A stretch of 61,597 nucleotides of DNA from Clostridiales bacterium. Its GTDB lineage: Bacteria; Bacillota; Clostridia; Saccharofermentanales; Saccharofermentanaceae. The notes beneath the pieces were generated by a model, which saw nothing but the letters and a program-made list of their open reading frames with translations, was not told where the DNA came from and searched no databases. Both the position numbers and the translations under genes were made by a program. Below, in pieces: positions 1 to 8,532 of the stretch. The stretch is taken from NCBI GenBank assembly GCA_017962145.1, contig JAGCVX010000033.1, positions 1-61,597 on the forward strand, given 5' to 3'. How positions within the stretch are numbered: position 1 is the first letter of the stretch; every line of letters begins with the position of its first letter.

Positions 1-1
1 C

Positions 2-1819
<1,818 letters not shown>

Positions 1820-1855
1820 TATGCCGCTTCGCATTCGCGTATGAAATGAGGTAAA

Positions 1856-1900
1856 CGGCGAGGCTGTACACGTATTTTCGTGGACAGCCTCCTGTCGCCG
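1856..1900 (+). other. Two-tier RNA hairpin between dnaK and dnaJ
   Basis: An outer stem CGGCG (1856-1860) pairs with CGCCG (1896-1900). An adjoining stem AGGCTGT (1861-1867) pairs with ACAGCCT (1884-1890), and an inner CACG/CGTG stem closes a TATTTT loop. A five-base bulge lies at 1891-1895. No U-tract follows, so it is not a standard terminator. It sits just ahead of the dnaJ ribosome binding site (AAAGGAGG, near 1903-1910). It may be an RNA processing or stability element giving dnaK more transcript than dnaJ (inference). Confidence 0.6.
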
Positions 1901-1919
1901 ATAAAGGAGGAAGAAAGCT

Positions 1920-3047
1920 TTGGCTGAGCAAAAGCGAGATTATTATGAGGTCCTGGGCGTCAGTAAGGGCGTATCGGATGAAGATCTCAAGAAGGCCTAC
2001 AGAAAGATGGCCAAACAATACCATCCGGATCTGCATCCGGGAGACAAGGAAGCCGAGGCCAAGTTCAAAGAGTGTAACGAAGCCTATGCCGTGCTTTCCG
2101 ATGCGGAAAAGAGAAGAACCTACGACCAGTTCGGTCATGCCGGCGTAGATGGTCAGGGCTTCTCCGGATTCAACGGAACCGCGGTGGACTTAGGCGATAT
2201 CTTCGGATCGTTCTTCGGCGGTGCATTTGGCGGAGGCGGAAGAAGAAACAACGGACCTGTCCGTGGTGCTGACTTAAAGTACAACATGTCGCTGGAATTC
2301 ATGGAAGCGGCATTTGGCGTAGATAAGACGATCACGATCAACAAAGAGGATATCTGCGGAGTTTGTAAGGGCAGCGGTGCCGCTGCGGGCTCTTCTCCGG
2401 AGACCTGTCCGACATGCCGAGGCAGCGGACGTGTGCAGCAGCAGACGCAGACTCTCTTTGGTATGACGATGGTGACACGTGACTGTCCGGCTTGTAACGG
2501 CCGCGGAACCGTCATCAAGAATCCGTGTCCGAACTGCCGTGGCCGTGGACGTGCCGTCGTTCGTAAAGAACTCAAGGTACATATTCCGGCAGGTGTCGAT
2601 ACAGGAGATATGCTCCCGATCGCCGGTGAAGGTGAGCCGGGTCTTCGTGGCGGACCTTACGGAACACTTTATATCCAGTTCCGCGTCAAGCCCCATCCGA
2701 TCCTGCAAAGACAGGGCAACAATACATTCTGCGAAGTGCCGATCACATTCGCACAGGCCGCTCTCGGTGCCGATGTCAATGTCGTGACCATCGACGGCGA
2801 GCAGGTCGTGCATGTAAAAGAAGGCACACAGCCGGGCGATACGCTGACACTGCGCGGCAAGGGTATTCCGTTTAAGAACCGTGCCGGTGTACGTGGTGAC
2901 CATACCGTACGCTTCTCAGTCGAAGTTCCGATCAAACTGTCGGAAGACCAGAAGAACCGGATCCGTGCATTTGACACGACATTAACGGAAAAGAACTACC
3001 AGAAGCGTGGCAGTTTCTTTGACCGCGTGAAGAATATGTTTAAGTGA
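1920..3047 (+). CDS. dnaJ: Chaperone DnaJ (Hsp40)
   Basis: Co-chaperone that delivers clients to DnaK and stimulates its ATPase. It is full length at 375 residues. The J domain (about 5-70) contains the HPD tripeptide in [10 protein letters not shown] Gly/Phe-rich stretch follows (GFSGFNG and [10 protein letters not shown]), then four CxxCxGxG-type zinc motifs ([32 protein letters not shown]), then the C-terminal client-binding domains. The start is TTG at 1920, chosen because a strong AAAGGAGG lies about 9 nt upstream and the protein begins in register with other DnaJ proteins. Co-transcribed with dnaK across a structured 100-base spacer. Confidence 0.97.
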   Translation: MAEQKRDYYEVLGVSKGVSDEDLKKAYRKMAKQYHPDLHPGDKEAEAKFKECNEAYAVLSDAEKRRTYDQFGHAGVDGQGFSGFNGTAVDLGDIFGSFFGGAFGGGGRRNNGPVRGADLKYNMSLEFMEAAFGVDKTITINKEDICGVCKGSGAAAGSSPETCPTCRGSGRVQQQTQTLFGMTMVTRDCPACNGRGTVIKNPCPNCRGRGRAVVRKELKVHIPAGVDTGDMLPIAGEGEPGLRGGPYGTLYIQFRVKPHPILQRQGNNTFCEVPITFAQAALGADVNVVTIDGEQVVHVKEGTQPGDTLTLRGKGIPFKNRAGVRGDHTVRFSVEVPIKLSEDQKNRIRAFDTTLTEKNYQKRGSFFDRVKNMFK

Positions 3048-3060
3048 GGAACAAGATAGA

Positions 3061-3537
3061 ATGGAAGAATTAATGAAGTCTCTTGCACAGGCACAGGAGC
3101 AGAATCTGATCACGCCCATCGAGCCGGATGAAGAGACAAAAAACAGATTCCTTTCCAAGATGAAAAAGGACGCTGTGGGCATGTTTTTCGGTTCCATCGC
3201 TGCATTTGCGGTGGCGCTTCTGATCGTGCTTCTCATGGTCTTCGTAATACACATCATCGTGTACAGCCTAAAGATCGTACTCATAATGCTTGTCGTGTTA
3301 TGTTGGCCGGCATATTCGGTCTATAACATCTTCTCCACCTCTGGTGCGATCCGCAAGGGCGATTATTCATTTTACGAGGCGGAAGTATACGAGTTCAGCG
3401 ATAAGGGATATAAGGTCAAGGGCATTGGAGGCGATCTGGAGCTGATCCGGAAAAAAGGCGAGGAAAAGCAGGTCGTCGGTGGTGACAAGGTGATCCTGGC
3501 CCGCCTGAAAGACGAGCTGAAGCTTCTTGCGAAATAA
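3061..3537 (+). CDS. Small two-helix membrane protein, unknown function
   Basis: 158 residues. The N-terminal 35 residues are charged and cytosolic-looking. Two closely spaced hydrophobic helices follow at about 39-67 and 70-90. A C-terminal soluble region of about 65 residues is rich in Lys/Glu and Val/Ile and may form a small beta domain. I recognise no family. It starts 13 bases after dnaJ with a GAGG-type site, so it is probably transcribed with the heat-shock genes. In Firmicutes prmA commonly follows dnaJ directly, so this gene and the insert after it are additions to the usual order. Confidence 0.75.
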   Translation: MEELMKSLAQAQEQNLITPIEPDEETKNRFLSKMKKDAVGMFFGSIAAFAVALLIVLLMVFVIHIIVYSLKIVLIMLVVLCWPAYSVYNIFSTSGAIRKGDYSFYEAEVYEFSDKGYKVKGIGGDLELIRKKGEEKQVVGGDKVILARLKDELKLLAK

Positions 3538-3556
3538 GATAGTGAGCGTGAATACT

Positions 3557-3575
3557 TATGAAATGGGTAGAGATT
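3557..3575 (+). repeat. Left copy of 19-bp direct repeat (prmA 5' end)
   Basis: TATGAAATGGGTAGAGATT here is identical to 4819-4837, where it is the start of prmA. At this copy the reading frame (MKWVEI...) runs into a stop after a few codons, so this is a cut-off prmA beginning. It marks the left edge of the AT-rich insert. Confidence 0.9.
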
Positions 3576-4126
3576 CTATCGGTCAACTTAATTTAATTAC
3601 AGGTGGTCTTTTATCGTACGTTGCACTTCTTAAAGAAGTTGATTGTTATCGATTGAATCACAATGATTATGATACCAGTACCTCCAGTCTTATAGCTGGA
3701 ATGCGTACGGATAGCAATTGGCTTATGTATGATGTCAATGATCTTGCTCCTAAAAAGGTAAATGGAACGCTTTATCTAGATACTTGTATGAGTGGGCGGG
3801 TAGACTATACCAGTACCCAATATGATGATTATTCATTTGATCAACCCAGGTTGGTAAACAATTCCTAATATTTTTATGAGGAAGATCAACGACGAGGAAG
3901 TGGAACAAATCTAGCCGTTGCCTTTTTGTGTTCTCAATCAACTTTTGGTTGTGTAAGAGCATGGGATGGAACAAATGTAACTAATCTCCTGAATAATGAT
4001 ACTGAATTAATTAGTTCTTGCATAGGCCGTTTTGGCGGAGAGTATTATAAGTGTGTTGAGTATACCATTAATTCGTCTGGGGATATTTCCTACACATATA
4101 AAGATGTATCAAAGGTAAGCATATGA
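3563..4126 (+). pseudogene. Broken caspase-like protease fragment (possible)
   Basis: One frame is open from about 3527 to 4126 except for a single TAA at 3866-3868. Both sides stay in the same register, which suggests one gene broken by a nonsense mutation. Before the stop it contains TLYLDTCMSG, resembling the D-x-C-x-S-G active-site strand of caspase-like (clan CD) proteases. After the stop, GTNLAVAFLCSQSTFGCVRA resembles the following helix and strand of that fold. No convincing N-terminal part or ribosome binding site exists: the frame emerges from the prmA-derived repeat, so the 5' end has been lost. The protease assignment is tentative. The remains are AT-rich and foreign-looking. Confidence 0.4.
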
Positions 4127-4725
4127 AGAATAGTAAGAAGAAAGCATTATTGGGAATAACTAGCATACTATGTCTACTGATTGTTTTAGTTTTTTTCGGT
4201 ATGCATTTTCTTATGTATCCACAGATAAGAAAAGTTGAAGATGTAATTTGCCATTATGGATATAGTAAAGTTTCTCTTAAAGCATATAATGCTGGCGAAA
4301 ATGAGTATTTCGTTGTTGGGCATCAAGAAGAACAAATTGGAAGCGCAATAGAGATAAAGAAGAGAATACAATACCAAAATGGAACTTGCACGTATTTTAG
4401 TTCAACCGAAGATGCAGATCAGTACTTTTACAGGAATGGAATACATCACTTCCCTGTCTCGTTTGAATTAGGAGAAGCTTCTGATGCACATATTTCTTCA
4501 TTAGAATGTGGAAACGATATTAAAATTCTCTATGTCATAGATTCTATAAAGGGAACCAATAAAGCATATATTGATGTTTGGGATGGGACAATGGTCCTAG
4601 AATTGGAAGCCAGCCTTGATGATAGTAGTTCAATTGATATGATGATAGAAATCCTTAATAAAACCGGCTATTCGAAGTACGTGGCATCTTTTGTTGATGA
4701 ATTGAAAGCATATGTTACTGATTGA
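4123..4725 (+). CDS. Membrane-anchored protein of the insert, unknown function
   Basis: 200 residues with a basic start (MKNSKKKALLG) and one hydrophobic helix at about 7-29, then a soluble, presumably extracytoplasmic region. No lipobox cysteine follows the helix, so an uncleaved anchor is more likely than a lipoprotein. The ATG overlaps the stop of the broken gene upstream (ATGA), so the two were once translated together. AT-rich, with codon use unlike the flanking genes. No family recognised; it may be a partner or inhibitor of the upstream protease-like product (inference from coupling only). Confidence 0.6.
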   Translation: MKNSKKKALLGITSILCLLIVLVFFGMHFLMYPQIRKVEDVICHYGYSKVSLKAYNAGENEYFVVGHQEEQIGSAIEIKKRIQYQNGTCTYFSSTEDADQYFYRNGIHHFPVSFELGEASDAHISSLECGNDIKILYVIDSIKGTNKAYIDVWDGTMVLELEASLDDSSSIDMMIEILNKTGYSKYVASFVDELKAYVTD

Positions 4726-4758
4726 CATGGAACATCGGAAAAGATGCGGTGTTATTTC

Positions 4759-4787
4759 TTGCACGCTGACGGTAAAGGATATAAAAT
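4759..4787 (+). promoter_or_regulatory. Promoter inside the insert reading into prmA
   Basis: TTGCAC (4759-4764), a 17-bp spacer and TAAAAT (4782-4787) make a good sigma-A-type promoter 33 bases before the prmA ATG. It lies within the inserted DNA, so the insert appears to give prmA its own promoter apart from the heat-shock transcript. Confidence 0.55.
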
Positions 4788-4818
4788 GAATACCGATTTT
4801 GAAAAAGGTGTATTATGC

Positions 4819-4837
4819 TATGAAATGGGTAGAGATT
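4819..4837 (+). repeat. Right copy of 19-bp direct repeat (prmA 5' end)
   Basis: Perfect match to 3557-3575. This copy contains the functional prmA start codon (4820). The bases immediately outside the two copies differ on both sides, so the repeat is exactly 19 bp. Confidence 0.9.
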
Positions 4838-5854
4838 GAGATCATTACAACGGAAGAGGCTTCAGATGCGATCTGTGAGATGCTGTCGCAGCTGGGTGCA
4901 GATGGTATTGCTGTGTGCGATCCATTAGAGATCAAGCGCATTATCGATGATCCGGATTCGCTTGCGTATGCGGACGACGGATTCGTAGATTCTCTGGGTT
5001 CCGATGTAACGATCCATGCCTATTTCGCGGAGTTCGATGACGGGATCCGTCTGGGCGCCAAGGAAGAAGAATATGAGAATCCGGAAGGCGTCGGTACGAT
5101 CTACGGCAACATTGCCACAGGTTCCAAGAGCCTGGAAGAAACAATCGCGCTTCTTGAAGAAAGACTTTCCGCCATCGGAGAATTCCTGCCGGTCGGTAAC
5201 GGCAAGGTTTCCTATAAGTATGTCAAAGATGAAGACTGGGAGAATGAGTGGAAGAAGGACTATCACGCTTTCGACGTCTCCGAGCATGTGATGATCGCCC
5301 CTTCCTGGGAAAAAGAATCCGTCGCCGATGCGATTGCGGCCGGAAAGAAAGTCGTCTTCCTTGATCCGGGTTCTGCTTTTGGAACCGGTACACATGAGAC
5401 CACATCTATGTGCGCCGAATTTATTGACGAGCACATGACGACAGATGATACAGTTTTGGATGTCGGATGCGGTTCGGGTATCCTTTCCATCATCTGCAGC
5501 AAGCTCGGAGCAAAATCCGTGGAGGCATGCGATATCGACCGTCTTGCAGTAGATGTCGCGATCGAAAACTGTAAAGAAAATAACGTCGAGGTAGACTGCT
5601 ACACCGGCGAACTCAAAGACGCGAAGAAAGAAGGCTATAGCCTCATTATCGCAAATATCGTGGCGGAGATCATCGCAGGTATCGCACCGCTTGTTCCGGA
5701 TAAACTTCTTCCGGGCGGACGCTTTATCACAAGCGGTATCATCGACCACAAAAAAGAAATCGCTCTTACGGCTTGCCAGGCCGCGGGGCTCAAACTGATC
5801 GAAGAAAAGCAGAAAGGTGACTGGCACGCTTATTATTTTGAGAAGGAAGCATGA
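4820..5854 (+). CDS. prmA: Ribosomal protein L11 methyltransferase PrmA
   Basis: SAM-dependent methylation of ribosomal protein L11. 344 residues from ATG 4820, the start that matches the family N-terminus (MKWVEIEI); an upstream in-frame TTG at 4799 is less likely. The N-terminal half is the L11-recognition domain. The catalytic half shows DPGSAFGTGTHETT, the SAM-binding VLDVGCGSGILSI, the acidic ribose-binding ACDID and the IIANIVA (N-I/L-x-A) motif. An AAGGTG-like binding site about 9 nt upstream comes from the inserted DNA. Its ATGA overlap with the response regulator shows translational coupling downstream. Confidence 0.96.
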   Translation: MKWVEIEIITTEEASDAICEMLSQLGADGIAVCDPLEIKRIIDDPDSLAYADDGFVDSLGSDVTIHAYFAEFDDGIRLGAKEEEYENPEGVGTIYGNIATGSKSLEETIALLEERLSAIGEFLPVGNGKVSYKYVKDEDWENEWKKDYHAFDVSEHVMIAPSWEKESVADAIAAGKKVVFLDPGSAFGTGTHETTSMCAEFIDEHMTTDDTVLDVGCGSGILSIICSKLGAKSVEACDIDRLAVDVAIENCKENNVEVDCYTGELKDAKKEGYSLIIANIVAEIIAGIAPLVPDKLLPGGRFITSGIIDHKKEIALTACQAAGLKLIEEKQKGDWHAYYFEKEA

Positions 5855-6543
5855 AATACAGTATTCTGATCATCGATGACGATCGTGACCTGCATATGGT
5901 CATATCCGATATGCTCACCGGCTACGGATATCAGGTGAGCAGTGCTTTTTCCGCGGACGAAGCCTTTGATCTGCTTTCGAAGAACACCTATCATCTGCTG
6001 CTTCTGGATATTAATCTCCCTGACAGTGACGGATTTGCGCTTTGTAAAGAACTGCGCCGTGTTTCAACGGTGCCGGTGATCTTTGCGAGCGCAAGAACAT
6101 CTGAAGACGATCGTATCGTCGGATACGAGATCGGCGGCGACGACTATCTTCCGAAGCCCTATTCCATGAAAGAACTGCTCGCGCATGTGCAGGCGATCCT
6201 GCGCCGTACGTATGGCTTTTCTGAAGAAGAGAAGATCCTTTCCTTCGGTGACATCGTCGTGAATATGACCGCGCGTACCGTAACGAAAAACGGCAAGCCG
6301 GTATCTCTGTCGCTTCGCGAATTCGATCTGCTGTCTTTCCTTTGCGAAAACAAGAATCAGGCTTTGCCGAAAGAGAAGATCCTTACCTCGGTCTGGGGTG
6401 CATTTATGACGTCTGAGGCCTCGACCTTGACGGTGCACATCCGCTGGCTTCGTGAAAAGCTCGAGGAGGATCCTGCTGATCCGAAGTATATCAAGACCGT
6501 GTATAAAGTAGGATACATGCTGGAGGTGCCGGAGCATGGGTAA
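5851..6543 (+). CDS. OmpR-family response regulator
   Basis: 230 residues. The receiver domain (1-115) has acidic pocket D9-D11, phospho-acceptor Asp53 in LLLLDINLP, and the conserved Thr/Ser and Lys (KPYSMKELL). The C-terminal winged-helix DNA-binding domain (about 130-228) carries the OmpR-type LSLREFDLLSFL and VHIRWLREKLEEDP recognition region. It overlaps prmA by 4 bases upstream and the kinase gene by 8 bases downstream, so it forms one unit with the kinase and probably controls the ABC genes that follow. Confidence 0.95.
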   Translation: MKYSILIIDDDRDLHMVISDMLTGYGYQVSSAFSADEAFDLLSKNTYHLLLLDINLPDSDGFALCKELRRVSTVPVIFASARTSEDDRIVGYEIGGDDYLPKPYSMKELLAHVQAILRRTYGFSEEEKILSFGDIVVNMTARTVTKNGKPVSLSLREFDLLSFLCENKNQALPKEKILTSVWGAFMTSEASTLTVHIRWLREKLEEDPADPKYIKTVYKVGYMLEVPEHG

Positions 6544-7687
6544 ACGCTTCCTGGGAGTCATGATCTTTCTTGCGCTTTTGATCGTTTGCGTGACTCTCGG
6601 TCTTTACTTTTTTACGGCTCGAACAGCAAACGAAAAATCCCGTGACCGGATCGTGGATGTCAATGAGATCGAAAATCTTATGGACTCCGGAGAGAGTGAA
6701 AAAGCATCCGAAAAATTGACGGATCTGGCGGCCGATCTTCGGGCGGATTCATCCAAAGTCGAGCGCGATTCTTATATCCTGGTCATCGGAGGCGTAGCGC
6801 TCCTGTGCCTTCTGATCGCCGGAATCGTCGTGTTTGTAACAGTGTTACAGCCACTTCGGAAGATCGCAAAGTACACAACTGAGATCGCAAAAGGCAACAC
6901 GGATATCCCTCTGACTTATGACCGCGGATCGGATGTCGGTGAGTTCTCCTGGGCCTTTGACAGCATGAGAAAAGAACTCAATAAAGCACGTGCTTCGGAA
7001 AAGGAAGCCATCGAAAATAACAAGACCGTGATCGCGACTTTGTCGCACGACATCAAGACACCGATCGCATCGATCCGTGCCTATGCGGAAGGTCTCGAAG
7101 CCAACCTCGACAGTTCTCCGGAAAAACGTGCGCAGTATCTTCAGGTCATCATGAAAAAGAGCGATGAAGTCAGTAAAGTGACGAACGATCTTTTCCTGCA
7201 CTCTCTTTCCGACATGCACCGACTGACTGTCGAAAATAAAGATGTCGAGGTCAGTGCATTTACCGAAGAAGCGGTAAGGGATCTTGATCCGGAAGGAAAA
7301 GAGATCTCCTTTATGAAGCCCGGATTTACCGAGACGATAAAAGCCGATCCGGGCCGGCTTCTCCAGTGCATCGAAAATCTGATCAGCAATGCCAGAAAAT
7401 ATGCCGCAACCGATGTGGAAGTATATATTGAAAAAGCTTCCGACGAAAACGGACAGCCGAGCCTCTCGATCTGCGTGCAGGATCACGGAAAGGGGATCCC
7501 GGACGAGGACATGCCGTTTATCTTCGACAAATTCTACCGAGGACATAACCACGGAGAGAATCCCGGATCCGGTCTCGGACTTTATATAGTGAAATATCTT
7601 ATGGGGCAGATGAACGGCGATATCAAACTTACCAACACGCCCCGGGGACTTCTTGCTAAACTTGTTTTCCCGCTGCCGTCTCGTTAA
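6536..7687 (+). CDS. Membrane sensor histidine kinase
   Basis: 383 residues. Helix 1 is at about 5-25, an extracellular segment of about 50 mostly charged residues follows, helix 2 is at about 80-102, then a HAMP linker (LQPLRKIAKYTTEIAKGN). The HisKA H-box has His171 in TLSHDIKTPIASIRA. The ATPase domain has the N-box (IENLISNARKYA), G1 DHGKGIP, the F-box region FDKFYRG and G2 GSGLGLYIV. The extracellular sensor is larger than in the loop-only BceS kinases, so the signal may be bound directly. Partner of the preceding regulator. Confidence 0.95.
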   Translation: MGKRFLGVMIFLALLIVCVTLGLYFFTARTANEKSRDRIVDVNEIENLMDSGESEKASEKLTDLAADLRADSSKVERDSYILVIGGVALLCLLIAGIVVFVTVLQPLRKIAKYTTEIAKGNTDIPLTYDRGSDVGEFSWAFDSMRKELNKARASEKEAIENNKTVIATLSHDIKTPIASIRAYAEGLEANLDSSPEKRAQYLQVIMKKSDEVSKVTNDLFLHSLSDMHRLTVENKDVEVSAFTEEAVRDLDPEGKEISFMKPGFTETIKADPGRLLQCIENLISNARKYAATDVEVYIEKASDENGQPSLSICVQDHGKGIPDEDMPFIFDKFYRGHNHGENPGSGLGLYIVKYLMGQMNGDIKLTNTPRGLLAKLVFPLPSR

Positions 7688-7758
7688 GGACTTCTTAATA
7701 AGTTTTTGTGGATAATGGGCACAACAAAACACAAGATGAGAAAAAAGGAGTTCCGATC

Positions 7759-8520
7759 ATGAGTCAAACCATATTAAGAGCAAAAGATCTTTGTAAGAGT
7801 TTTGCCCATAACGGCGGGCAGGTACATGTTCTCCAGCACCTCAACGTAGAGATCTACGAAAAAGACTTTACCGTAGTCATGGGTGCGTCCGGTTCCGGTA
7901 AATCCACACTGCTTTATGCTCTGTCCGGGATGGACCGCGCGACCTCGGGACAAGTGCATTTTAACGGGAAAGATCTTGTAAAGATGAAGGAAAAGGAACT
8001 GGCGGATCTGAGAAGTCATGACTTCGGATTTATCTTCCAGCAGATGCACCTGATCAGTAACCTTACCCTGCTTGAAAATATTACGTTGCCGGGTTATCTC
8101 AACAAGGGAAAGTCACCGGCAGAGGTCAAGGCCCGTGCAGAAGAACTTCTCAAGCAGATGAGCATCTACGATGTACGTACACATCTTCCTTCGCAGGTAT
8201 CCGGTGGTGAGCAGCAGCGCTGTGCCATCGCGCGTGCCGTGATCCACGAGCCGACACTTCTTTTTGCGGATGAACCGACCGGTGCGCTGAACCGGAAAAA
8301 CACGAAAGAAGTGCTCAATCTTCTTACCGATCTGAATAAAAACGGACAGAGCATCCTGATGGTCACGCATGACCTTCGTGCCGCGCTTCGTGCCAGCCGC
8401 ATCCTTTATCTGGAAGACGGAAACGTCATCGGTGAACTGACACTTCCTCCTTATGATCCGGCGGAAGAGAAGAGCCGAGAGACTCAGGTCAATGCATGGC
8501 TTTCCTCCATGAAGTGGTAA
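7759..8520 (+). CDS. ABC transporter ATP-binding protein (LolD/MacB type)
   Basis: 253 residues from ATG 7759, chosen for the AAAAGGAG 8 nt upstream; an upstream in-frame start would add 17 unlikely residues. Walker [10 protein letters not shown] lies near residues 42-50, followed by a Q-loop (FIFQQMHL), signature SGGEQQR, Walker [12 protein letters not shown] and a switch His in MVTHDLRAA. This is the family that energises FtsX/MacB-type permeases. The partner permease begins 12 bases downstream. Together with the two-component system it forms a sensing and export/resistance module; the substrate is not evident. Confidence 0.95.
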   Translation: MSQTILRAKDLCKSFAHNGGQVHVLQHLNVEIYEKDFTVVMGASGSGKSTLLYALSGMDRATSGQVHFNGKDLVKMKEKELADLRSHDFGFIFQQMHLISNLTLLENITLPGYLNKGKSPAEVKARAEELLKQMSIYDVRTHLPSQVSGGEQQRCAIARAVIHEPTLLFADEPTGALNRKNTKEVLNLLTDLNKNGQSILMVTHDLRAALRASRILYLEDGNVIGELTLPPYDPAEEKSRETQVNAWLSSMKW

Positions 8521-8532
8521 GGAGGAACGAAA

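Larger units (their letters stand above)
3576..4837. mobile_element. AT-rich insert bounded by 19-bp direct repeats
   Basis: About 1.26 kb that is clearly AT-richer than its flanks and uses different codons (AAA, AAT, ATA, TTA). It is bounded by perfect 19-bp direct repeats of the prmA start. It holds a broken caspase-like gene, one intact membrane-anchored protein gene and a promoter pointing into prmA. The layout is what integration into the 5' end of prmA with restoration of the gene would leave. No integrase or transposase gene is present, so this is either a remnant, an element mobilised in trans, or a homology-driven duplication. That it is mobile is inference. Confidence 0.55.

Noticed and set aside
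4925..5827. 300-codon minus-strand frame opposite prmA
   Set aside because: Overlaps a certain conserved gene and lacks start signals.
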